A stretch of 64,000 nt of DNA, from the NCBI GenBank assembly GCA_910577255.1, contig CAJTMH010000001.1, positions 248,001 to 312,000 of the forward strand, written 5' to 3'. Within the stretch, counting starts at the first letter, position 1. Each line of letters opens with the position of its first letter. The DNA is from an uncultured Duncaniella sp. (GTDB lineage Bacteria; Bacteroidota; Bacteroidia; Bacteroidales; Muribaculaceae). Under the pieces are notes generated by a model. It saw only the letters and a program-made list of their open reading frames with translations. It did not search any database and was not told where the DNA came from. Shown here in pieces: positions 1 through 6,787 of this stretch. Made by a program: the position numbers and the translations under genes.

Positions 1-673
1 CGATAAAGGCTCGGTCATGGCTGACGAGCACAACGGCATTGGCTTTTGTGACAAGAAAATTTTCAAGCCATTGGATTGACTCGATGTCAAGATGGTTGGT
101 CGGTTCGTCAAGTAGCAGCACGTCGGGCCGAGTGAGCAGTAGTTTGGCGAGTTCGATACGCATTCGCCATCCTCCTGAAAATTCTGATGTGTGGCGGTTG
201 AAATCCGAACGCACGAAGCCAAGGCCCATCAGTGTCTTCTCCATCTCGGCTTCGCAGTTATCGCTTTCTTCCATGGCGAGGCGGTCGGTGATGCTCGTCA
301 TTGCTTCGATGAGTTCCTGGTATTCCCGTGATTCATAGTCAGTGCGCGAGTTCAGCTCTTCGTTTATTTCATCAAGCCTAGCATGCATTTTGTCAATGTG
401 ACTGAACGCGCTGCGCACCTCTTCTATTACTGTCGAGGTGTCGCTGATGGTCATGTGCTGGGGTAGGTATCCTATGGTGGTGTCATGAGGGATTGCAACA
501 CTGCCCGATGTGGGGTGTTGGAGGCCTGCTATTATTTTCAACATTGTGGATTTCCCGGCACCGTTCTTCCCGACAAGGGCTATCTTGTCCTTGGTGTTGA
601 TGATATAGGATATGTTGTCAAAAAGACACTTTGCGCTAAACTCTACTTTGAGGTTATTTATTGATATGCTCAT
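1..673 (-). CDS. ABC-F family ATP-binding protein (partial, N-terminal 224 residues)
   Basis: The reading frame starts at 673 and runs off the left edge of the window, so only the first ABC domain is present. It shows Walker A GKNGAGKS at about residues 35-42, an ABC signature FSGGW near 165, Walker B LLLLDEPTNHLD near 185-196 and the H-loop VSHDRAF at the edge. No membrane segment is seen. This layout and the DEPTNHLD motif are typical of ABC-F proteins, soluble ATPases that act on the ribosome (EttA/Uup/antibiotic-protection types). The subfamily cannot be fixed without the linker and second ATPase domain. A full-consensus promoter lies just upstream (711-742). Confidence 0.9.
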   Translation of the reverse strand, partial: MSISINNLKVEFSAKCLFDNISYIINTKDKIALVGKNGAGKSTMLKIIAGLQHPTSGSVAIPHDTTIGYLPQHMTISDTSTVIEEVRSAFSHIDKMHARLDEINEELNSRTDYESREYQELIEAMTSITDRLAMEESDNCEAEMEKTLMGLGFVRSDFNRHTSEFSGGWRMRIELAKLLLTRPDVLLLDEPTNHLDIESIQWLENFLVTKANAVVLVSHDRAFI

Positions 674-710
674 CGGTTGCCATTCAAAATGTGGGGTGAA
701 TTTTGAAGTG

Positions 711-742
711 CAAATTTACGTAGAATATCGGAAATAGTCAAA
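711..742 (-). promoter_or_regulatory. Bacteroidetes-type promoter for the ABC-F gene
   Basis: Read on the minus strand, TTTG (742-739) is followed after 20 bp by TAAATTTG (718-711), matching the -33/-7 consensus of Bacteroidetes sigma-ABfr promoters. Expected transcription start is near 704, about 30 nt before the ATG at 673. Confidence 0.7.
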
Positions 743-797
743 TTCTGGAATGCTTCGGTTTGTCTGTAGGTCGGTTGCTGTGTGACTTTGATAATGG

Positions 798-1493
798 TCA
801 GCGCATAAAGGGATGACCATGTGTCGGATCAGGGATGAATGACTCGTAGGTTGAATCGTCGTAATAGACAACGATTCCGGTGACGCGTTTCCCTTTGCCA
901 GGGGTGACCGTGATGGAGTCATCTTTGGAGTCGTTGTTTTTTAATGTAGCTTCTGCCTGTGGTGACGGTGAGCTGGCGCCTGGTTGGGGCGCTGTCTCTT
1001 TGGGTGCCTGTCCTGGAGTTACATCCTGTGTGTGAGTAAAGGAAAATGTGTTGCGGGCAGGGTGTGTCTGTGCAGTGTCGGCGTGCAATCGGTCCATATC
1101 ATTGGAATCGGGCATGAAATTGCTGGATTGGTGGGCGCCAATTTTTTCTGGCATATTTTCCGGACTGTTCTTAGAAAAGTCCATTGCTATGCTATCAATC
1201 TGTTTGTCAAGTGGTTCTGTGTCTTGAAAGTCAAGAATACCTTGATTTTGGGCCTCTGAGGTTTCAATATTTGCAGCTGTTTCCATATTCCCCTCGCCAA
1301 ACATGAGCCATACGATGGATAAATTGGGGTAGGCGGCATGGATTTTGCCTATGATCTCGTCGCTGACCTTTTTATTGCGGCCTGCAAGTAGCTGAGAGCC
1401 TGTTGGGCGAGGAATAGAGCATTCATCTGCAAACTGAGTTACGCTAATTTGGTTGGCATCCAAATACTGTTTGAGTCTTGAAACAAGGTCCAT
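798..1493 (-). CDS. XRE-family helix-turn-helix regulator with conserved C-terminal tail
   Basis: A 231-residue protein with an XRE/Cro-type helix-turn-helix in residues about 10-50 (VTQFADECSIPRPTGSQLL is the two-helix core) followed by the IVWLMFGEGNM segment common in Bacteroidetes XRE proteins. Residues about 75-200 are low-complexity, polar and probably disordered. The last 30 residues (VTGIVVYYDDSTYESF) form a second conserved-looking block, perhaps an oligomerisation or sensing tail. It stands alone, transcribed from a consensus promoter at 1534-1565, and a TGTAATT/TGCAAAT repeat overlaps that promoter, which suggests autoregulation. The target genes are unknown. Confidence 0.8.
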   Translation of the reverse strand: MDLVSRLKQYLDANQISVTQFADECSIPRPTGSQLLAGRNKKVSDEIIGKIHAAYPNLSIVWLMFGEGNMETAANIETSEAQNQGILDFQDTEPLDKQIDSIAMDFSKNSPENMPEKIGAHQSSNFMPDSNDMDRLHADTAQTHPARNTFSFTHTQDVTPGQAPKETAPQPGASSPSPQAEATLKNNDSKDDSITVTPGKGKRVTGIVVYYDDSTYESFIPDPTHGHPFMR

Positions 1494-2275
1494 AAATGTA
1501 AACAGGTTGAAATTTCACATTGTAATTCGTGTGCAAATGTAATCATATAATTTGAAAACTCCAAATTTGTGGATGAAAACTTGTAATTTGCAAACAAGAA
1601 CTAATTCCTGGAATTCCCTAATTTGTATATGCAAATTGGAATTGTAGTATACGGTGAAAATTTGCAGTATCTAAATTGTTACTTTAGATAAAAATATGTA
1701 ACATATCGAAATAATAGGATATTAGTGTGTAATAAGTATTAAAATCTTCAATTATAGGCAGAATTGGTGCGTATAATTAAAGATTTACTTATAATAATTT
1801 ATGTAATATTGCTGATTTTTAATGTTATAATGAGGATTATAAAGAATGTTAATCAATGAAATGGTTCTGAATTTTGAATTTTGGAATAGATTGTCAATTG
1901 TAAACTGTAAGTAAGACTTTCGGTAAAATAGATGGTGAATTAGATAATTTGAAGATTGCGATTTGGGATTATTCAAATGTAAATCTCTTGGTTGGATTTG
2001 CAATTAATATCAAACTTGTGTTTGAAGTTGCATTTGTTACTAATAAATTGTAACTGCAAACTGTCTGTTCAATAATTCAAATTTAGAAATAGTGTGAGAT
2101 TGTAAATTGCAAGTTGGTAATCTGATCCACACTGATTGTCAGAAGTCATCTCATTGATTCTTACTCATATAACAAATTGCAAATAAAGAAATATTATGAT
2201 ATTAACCTATATTAACTAATTATATTTTGTTTTTAATGAATTTTGCACTAATGAGCATTTGTGTGTTATTTTTAA
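1494..2275. repeat. AT-rich gene-free block with dispersed TTGTAA-n-TGCAAA-type repeats
   Basis: About 780 bases with strikingly low G+C compared with the flanks and no convincing gene; the only sizeable open frame (1785-2003, minus) is low-complexity and looks spurious. Copies of one loose motif recur: 1521-1540, 1581-1598 (TTGTAATTTGCAAACAAG), 1623-1638, 1897-1915, 2048-2063 (TTGTAACTGCAAACTG), 2100-2116 (TTGTAAATTGCAAGTTG) and a shorter one near 2172-2183. Part of the resemblance at 1521-1540 comes from the promoter -7 element. The array may be binding sites for the neighbouring XRE protein (inference). I see no DnaA-box cluster. Confidence 0.5.
1534..1565 (-). promoter_or_regulatory. Promoter of the XRE regulator gene
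   Basis: On the minus strand TTTG (1565-1562), 20 bp spacer, TACATTTG (1541-1534). This is a perfect Bacteroidetes -33/-7 pair. A candidate operator (1521-1540) overlaps the -7 element and the expected start site near 1527. Confidence 0.75.
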
Positions 2276-2315
2276 CAAACAAGCCCGGCCTGAATTTACA
2301 TCCTTGCCGGGCTTA
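2276..2315 (-). terminator. Rho-independent terminator of the thioredoxin/VKOR operon
   Basis: Inverted repeat AAGCCCGGC (2281-2289) and GCCGGGCTT (2305-2313). Read on the minus strand the hairpin is followed by a T-rich tract (TTGTTTGTTAAAAAT). It closes the operon that ends with the 49-residue peptide gene. Confidence 0.75.
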
Positions 2316-2340
2316 TGGGGCTTACTTGATAATCGGTGCT

Positions 2341-2490
2341 TTATCTGTTTGATGATGAGTCAGAGAGGCGCTTTAGGCGTTCTGGGGTGAGCACTGTGTG
2401 CTTATCTCCAAAATGGATGCGGTTTAGTTCGATGGCCGACAGTTTGGCCGCGTTTGTAAATGTTGTGGGGGTTATTATTTTAGGCTTCAT
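2341..2490 (-). CDS. 49-residue peptide, translationally coupled to the C39-like/VKOR gene
   Basis: A short frame of 49 codons whose ATG (2490-2488) lies inside the last codons of the upstream VKOR-domain gene, overlapping it by 11 bases, so translation is probably coupled. The product begins MKPKIITPTTF, is basic, has no cysteine, no signal peptide and no membrane segment, and contains an LSAIELNRIHFGD segment that faintly resembles the LS..EL..I.GG leader of Bacteroidetes secreted peptides, with FG in place of GG. It is followed by a terminator. I do not recognise a named family. It could be a leader-type peptide, a small regulator, or the partner of the C39-like domain. Confidence 0.6.
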   Translation of the reverse strand: MKPKIITPTTFTNAAKLSAIELNRIHFGDKHTVLTPERLKRLSDSSSNR

Positions 2491-3496
2491 TATCGTCTGT
2501 TGGGTTTGATTTATCAAATAAAGGTGTAAAGCGGTTGAGCGCGAGCAGAGCTGTAATATAAGTCGTTCCCAGTACGAAAAATTCGATTTTCAGCGGGAAA
2601 ATTCCTTTGAACCAACCTCCAAACAGGTAGCAGAAAAACAATAGCCACAGAGTGCATTGAACGCATACGCACAGAGTGCACCATGTCTTTGCTTTAAACT
2701 TCTGGTACCAGATGCTCCAGACCGTGAATGGCAGACAGCATGCGTTGCACAGTGCCAGATAGCAGGTCCATTGAGGGAAGATAAGGAGTGTGAGAAGGCT
2801 TACGCTATAGTAGGCAAACCCTACCTCACTCCATCCGAAAAGACCGAAAAATTTCGATGCTTTGGTCTCTAAAATGCTGTCGCAACCTCCAGCTTGAAGG
2901 ACTCCGCACACCTTGTCGGCATGTCTGTTGGATATCTTCAGCGACTTCTGGACGAGCATATACGTGAGATATAATCCGCACAGATCAATAATAGTCAGCA
3001 GCACTAATGATATGCGGGAATATATGCCGTTGCTTATGAACAGGTAGGCAAACAGAGCAATGCAACACGCTGCCAGTACCCACTTCTTCATTTTTTCAAG
3101 GAGGAGTGTCCGTGCGTGGGAATGATAGCCTGGTTCACATGACGAAGCGTTGGGATATGCCAATAGGACCACGCCATCCCATGCATCATAGAATTCTGGT
3201 ATGGCCATAGTCTCATTTTCACCCTCGGTGATATAGCTGGCTTTGTTGTCGGTTATGTCTGTTATTATTACGAATCCGCCGTTGGTCCGCGCCAGAAATG
3301 GTGGCGAGATCTTCAGTATTTCTGTCGGGTCGTTCAGCTTGTATCCACAACTGTCAACTCCATATTTACCCAAAAGTTTTGTCAAGCCGAACAGTGTGTG
3401 AAACGGCATTGTTTCGTATTGACGGTTGGAATATCCGGAAGTGTGCGGGACAGCCAATGCCTCAATAAAGTCAGAGAATAGGGTTCCTTGTGTCAT
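2480..3496 (-). CDS. Membrane protein: degenerate C39-like domain fused to vitamin K epoxide reductase (VKOR) domain
   Basis: I chose the ATG at 3496 (338 residues) because the longer frame would overlap the thioredoxin gene by 64 bases. Residues 1-115 fold like a C39 peptidase domain (YGVDSCGYKLND and WDGVVLLAYP correspond to its usual blocks), but the catalytic Cys and His positions are occupied by other residues (ETMP at 29-31, NGGFVII at 72-78), so it should not cleave. Residues 140-300 are a VKOR domain with about five membrane segments, loop cysteines C197 and C205 and the active-site WCTLC (C273/C276). VKOR oxidises quinone-linked thiols to form disulfides in exported proteins. It lies between a thioredoxin gene and a coupled peptide gene. 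Confidence 0.8.
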   Translation of the reverse strand: MTQGTLFSDFIEALAVPHTSGYSNRQYETMPFHTLFGLTKLLGKYGVDSCGYKLNDPTEILKISPPFLARTNGGFVIITDITDNKASYITEGENETMAIPEFYDAWDGVVLLAYPNASSCEPGYHSHARTLLLEKMKKWVLAACCIALFAYLFISNGIYSRISLVLLTIIDLCGLYLTYMLVQKSLKISNRHADKVCGVLQAGGCDSILETKASKFFGLFGWSEVGFAYYSVSLLTLLIFPQWTCYLALCNACCLPFTVWSIWYQKFKAKTWCTLCVCVQCTLWLLFFCYLFGGWFKGIFPLKIEFFVLGTTYITALLALNRFTPLFDKSNPTDDNEA

Positions 3497-3507
3497 GCTA
3501 TGCCGCT

Positions 3508-3801
3508 TTAGAGATAAGATTCGACTTTTGACAGGAGTATCTCGCCATCTATTTCTCCGCTCTGTCGCCATGCCTCTCTGCCATCCTTGTAGATCAGGAA
3601 GGTTGGAACTGATTTTACCTTTTCGTTATCGGCGGCTTCCTGATTGGAATCTATATCCAATTGATAGACTGGCACGCGGCCGTCCAGTAGCTCCTTTATT
3701 TGGTCCATGACCGGCACCATTTTGTGGCAGTGAGGACACCATGATGCGTAAAATTCCACTAATACTACTTTAGCTGAAGTGATTATGTCATTGTAATTCA
3801 T
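3508..3801 (-). CDS. Thioredoxin-family protein
   Basis: A 97-residue single thioredoxin domain with active site WCPHC (C22, C25) and the cis-proline in SVPTF (P66). There is no signal peptide, so it is predicted cytoplasmic. The WCPHC centre differs from the WCGPC of general thioredoxin and resembles more oxidising family members. The gene is first in an operon with the C39-like/VKOR protein (11 bp gap) and the 49-residue peptide, suggesting a shared thiol-disulfide task. VKOR proteins are often paired with or fused to thioredoxin partners in bacteria, though those partners usually act outside the cytoplasm. Confidence 0.85.
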   Translation of the reverse strand: MNYNDIITSAKVVLVEFYASWCPHCHKMVPVMDQIKELLDGRVPVYQLDIDSNQEAADNEKVKSVPTFLIYKDGREAWRQSGEIDGEILLSKVESYL

Positions 3802-4061
3802 AATGTTTTTTATTTATGGTTGTAATTATTCTTGGTTAAGGATGGATATATCCCTGTTCGTTGGTATAAACAAATCCAAATTGGTGTTGGTTATTATTTT
3901 AAAGCATCAGGATAGATGACTTAACTTGATTTAGCATTTATTTTGGGGCTTAAGGTTACAATTGTTTGTCAAAAGGGCAAAAAAACAGAGTCGGATTAGG
4001 CTTTTTGGAGATAATTGCCCAACTTTGCAGTTTTAAATCACGTTTTTTCCCGACTATTGTC

Positions 4062-5039
4062 ATGATGAGTACTTCTAAATATATATATAAGGTGGGATTG
4101 GTGGCTGCAGCGGCTTTTATGTATCCGCTCCAGGCTGATAGTCAGACTACAGAGAGAGTGAAGTATGGTGATTTTTCTTCATGGGTCACTCGCCATCTGC
4201 ATGAGTCGGCTGTGATCGGCGGCCACGATAAGACGATTTATGAGATTGGTCCTACACAGACCATAGAAGGCAACAAACCTTATACTAACCTCGGAGGATC
4301 GCCATGGGCGACAAGCAATGTCTATGCCAAGGTATCGGGTGTGGTTAAGACCTCCAATGCGGTCTATCCGGCTGATAGGGGTGGCGGCAACCGTTGTGCC
4401 AAGCTGTGTACTCAGATTGAAAGCGTGAAGGTGCTTGGTCTGATCAACATGGATGTGATGGTGGCCGGATCAATGTTTCTCGGGCGTATGTTCGAGCCTA
4501 TCACCTCCACGAAGAATCCGTACTCCAAGATGGAGATGGGGATTCCGTTTACAAAACGGCCAAAGGCATTAGTGTTTGACTATAAGATTGACATGCCAAA
4601 TGTGGATTACCGTATAAAATCAAGCGGATTCGGCGCAAAAAAGAAATTGTCCGGACGCGATGAAGGTGTGGTGTTCATATTCCTCCAGAGGCGTTGGGAG
4701 GATAATGAGGGGAATATCCATGCAAAGAGGGTGGGTACCGCAGGGAAGCTTTTCAATGCATCATCCGGATGGGTCAACAAATTCAAACTGCCGATAATGT
4801 ATGGCGATGCTTCCACTAAAAGCGGCTATGCCCCTTATCTTGGACTTCGGTCGAAGGCCAATGCATATTATGCTAAGAATTCCAAGGGAAAGATGGTGCC
4901 GGTGATTGAAGAGGGGTGGGACGATGCTTCGGCTACGCCTACACATGTTGTCGTTATGTTCTCTGCAGGTAACGGGGAGCCATACGTCGGCACCGAAGGC
5001 CTTACTATGTATGTGGATAATGTCGGATTTTCCTATTGA
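4062..5039 (+). CDS. PCMD-domain exported protein (putative carbohydrate metabolism domain)
   Basis: The ATG at 4062 is preferred over an upstream in-frame start at 3966, because a promoter -7-like element (AACTTTGC, 4021-4028) lies between them and because a signal peptide then begins the protein (hydrophobic VGLVAAAAFMYPL, cleavage probably after QADS). The mature part is beta-rich with the pattern of PCMD (PF13201) proteins, including the YTNLGGSPWATSNVYA start, a GGGNRCAKL block and the C-terminal TMYVDNVGFSY. Such proteins are surface or periplasmic in Bacteroidetes, often near polysaccharide loci; here no SusC/SusD neighbours are seen. Substrate unknown. Confidence 0.7.
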   Translation: MMSTSKYIYKVGLVAAAAFMYPLQADSQTTERVKYGDFSSWVTRHLHESAVIGGHDKTIYEIGPTQTIEGNKPYTNLGGSPWATSNVYAKVSGVVKTSNAVYPADRGGGNRCAKLCTQIESVKVLGLINMDVMVAGSMFLGRMFEPITSTKNPYSKMEMGIPFTKRPKALVFDYKIDMPNVDYRIKSSGFGAKKKLSGRDEGVVFIFLQRRWEDNEGNIHAKRVGTAGKLFNASSGWVNKFKLPIMYGDASTKSGYAPYLGLRSKANAYYAKNSKGKMVPVIEEGWDDASATPTHVVVMFSAGNGEPYVGTEGLTMYVDNVGFSY

Positions 5040-5045
5040 TTGGAA

Positions 5046-5762
5046 ATGGGCCGGTTTGATTTCAAGCAATTTTCTTTGGATGATTCGCGTTGTGGCATGA
5101 AAATCGGCACTGATGGGGTGCTGCTTGGAGCCTGGGTGGACATCAGCAAAGCTGCCCGCGTAATAGATGTAGGATGCGGATCAGGGTTGATCGCACTGAT
5201 GTTGGCGCAAAGAAATCCGGATGCGGTGATAACAGGAGTCGAGATTGACAAGGCGGCCTATGCTGATGCTTGTGATAATGTCCTGGGTTCGCCGTGGAGT
5301 GGGCGGGTGTGCATCTTAAATGCCGATGCCATGACATTTGAGGTTGAAAAGGGGGCGTCTCCGTTACTCATAGTTTCCAATCCTCCGTTTTTCAACGAGG
5401 CTCTCCATTCGCCCGATGAGGAGAGGGCGCTTGCTCGTCATGGCACCCGGTTTGGTGTCGAGGAACTCATAAAATTAGGTAGTGAATGGATTATCGGGGA
5501 GGGTGATTCACTGGCGTTCATAGCACCATCATCGCGCGATGATGAGGTGGAGTTTCTGCTTTCCCTGCACCGTCTTGTACCATGTCGTCACACGGTTGTG
5601 TATTCTCGCCGGGGTAAGAAGCCGTTGAGAAGTTTATGGCAAGTGACTGCCGATAAGTACTCTCATGGCGTTGAGGAAAGTGCGCTGTATATCCGTGATG
5701 AATCCAACGGTTATACCAAAGAATACCTATCATTAACATCTCCATTTTATCTTGATAAATGA
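5046..5762 (+). CDS. trmN6: tRNA1(Val) (adenine(37)-N6)-methyltransferase
   Basis: A 238-residue SAM-dependent methyltransferase (YfiC/TrmN6 family). It starts at the ATG at 5046; a TTG two codons earlier is possible. The N-terminal FKQFSLDDSRCGMKIGTDGVLLGAW block is family-typical (split here: FKQFSLDD then GMKIGTDGVLLG), the SAM-binding motif is DVGCGSG at 41-47, and NPPFF at 112-116 is the N-(D/N)-PP-(Y/F) motif of amino-methylating enzymes. The enzyme methylates A37 of tRNA1(Val). It overlaps the next gene by four bases (ATGA), so the two are probably one transcript. Confidence 0.87.
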   Translation: MGRFDFKQFSLDDSRCGMKIGTDGVLLGAWVDISKAARVIDVGCGSGLIALMLAQRNPDAVITGVEIDKAAYADACDNVLGSPWSGRVCILNADAMTFEVEKGASPLLIVSNPPFFNEALHSPDEERALARHGTRFGVEELIKLGSEWIIGEGDSLAFIAPSSRDDEVEFLLSLHRLVPCRHTVVYSRRGKKPLRSLWQVTADKYSHGVEESALYIRDESNGYTKEYLSLTSPFYLDK

Positions 5763-6631
5763 AACACGAGTCTTTATCGCTGATGCATAATTATCCTAAA
5801 CGGATATTTCTGTTTTTTCTTGTCGCTCTGCTTTGCATGATTGTCGGAGCTATCGCCGTCGGGGCCATTCTTATGGGAGGTCAGACAGCGGTGGCTATGC
5901 GTATCGGAACAGTGGTACAGGATGTGGTTATGTTCATCATGCCGGCCGTGGTTACCGCTATGTTGGTGAGCCGCACTCCGGCCAGGTTACTTGAGGTTGA
6001 CCGCATGATGTCGCCCGATTCCCTTGTGCTTGCCATCGCCGCGTTGGTGGCTTCCATCCCTGCAATGAATGCGCTTGTGGAGTGGAATCAATCGTTGACT
6101 CTGCCTGCTGCTTTGTCGGGGGTGGAGACATGGATGCGTAATGCCGAGATGCAAGCCCAAGGTGCGGTAGAGGTCCTGTTGGGCGGAACAAGTTATGGCG
6201 ATTTGATAGTAGGACTACTCATCGTCGCTGTGCTTGCCGGATTCAGTGAGGAGATATTTTTCCGCGGGGCTCTCCAGCGGCTTATCATGAGTGGACCGCT
6301 CAACCATCATTTGGCCATATGGTTGACGGCTTTTATATTCAGTGCATTCCACATGCAGTTTTTCGGTTTTTTCCCCAGGTTGGTGCTCGGTGGATACTTC
6401 GGCTATCTGTTGTACTGGTCGCGGTCTCTTTGGCTACCTGTAATAATCCATGCGCTTAACAATGGCCTTGTGGTATATTTTTCTTGGAAGGAAAGAGGCG
6501 TTGATGGCGAGGTGGCCTCTTCGTTTGATGGTTTTGGTGTTGATTCGCTTTGGCTGATATTAGTGTCAGTAGTGTTGACGGCCGCCACAGTTGTGCTATT
6601 GAAGAGCCGAGTGGTAAGGAGTTGCGAATAG
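5759..6631 (+). CDS. CPBP-family intramembrane metalloprotease
   Basis: A 290-residue polytopic membrane protein with six or more hydrophobic segments. The CPBP (Abi/CAAX-protease-like) motifs are present: EEIFFRG with E164-E165 and the arginine, H198 in FHMQF, and HALNN (H231, N235), which together bind the catalytic metal. Members cleave peptides within the membrane; physiological substrates in Bacteroidetes are unknown. The start overlaps trmN6 by four bases. The family is often linked to peptide processing or self-immunity, but the neighbours here are housekeeping genes. Confidence 0.85.
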   Translation: MKHESLSLMHNYPKRIFLFFLVALLCMIVGAIAVGAILMGGQTAVAMRIGTVVQDVVMFIMPAVVTAMLVSRTPARLLEVDRMMSPDSLVLAIAALVASIPAMNALVEWNQSLTLPAALSGVETWMRNAEMQAQGAVEVLLGGTSYGDLIVGLLIVAVLAGFSEEIFFRGALQRLIMSGPLNHHLAIWLTAFIFSAFHMQFFGFFPRLVLGGYFGYLLYWSRSLWLPVIIHALNNGLVVYFSWKERGVDGEVASSFDGFGVDSLWLILVSVVLTAATVVLLKSRVVRSCE

Positions 6632-6704
6632 CCCGCCCTTATGTTTATTGTGTGGGATTGCTAAATTGCAGCGCCGAATTAGGAGCTATTTGGCGAAAAA
6701 TTAC

Positions 6705-6712
6705 TACCTTTG
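6705..6712 (+). promoter_or_regulatory. Promoter -7 element for lon
   Basis: TACCTTTG matches the TAnnTTTG -7 consensus. No good -33 element at the usual distance was found. Between it and the ATG lies a small inverted repeat (GCCGG ... CCGGC near 6733-6756). Confidence 0.5.
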
Positions 6713-6787
6713 AGGTCGCATTTTTGAAAATTGGCCGGCAAGTCTGTTTACCGGCTTTTTACCATGGCCCAATTGTAACAATAATAT

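Noticed and set aside
39..338. 99-residue plus-strand frame
   Set aside because: Antisense to the ABC-F gene, which has clear Walker and signature motifs.
1785..2003. 72-residue frame in the AT-rich block
   Set aside because: Low-complexity Asn/Tyr/Ile-rich translation expected by chance in AT-rich DNA; no promoter or homology-like pattern.
1494..2275. Replication origin
   Set aside because: AT-rich, but I see no cluster of TTATCCACA-type DnaA boxes and no dnaA, dnaN or similar genes nearby.
3497..3571. 25-residue N-terminal extension of the C39-like/VKOR protein
   Set aside because: It would overlap the thioredoxin gene by 64 bases and is arginine-rich with no match to the domain.
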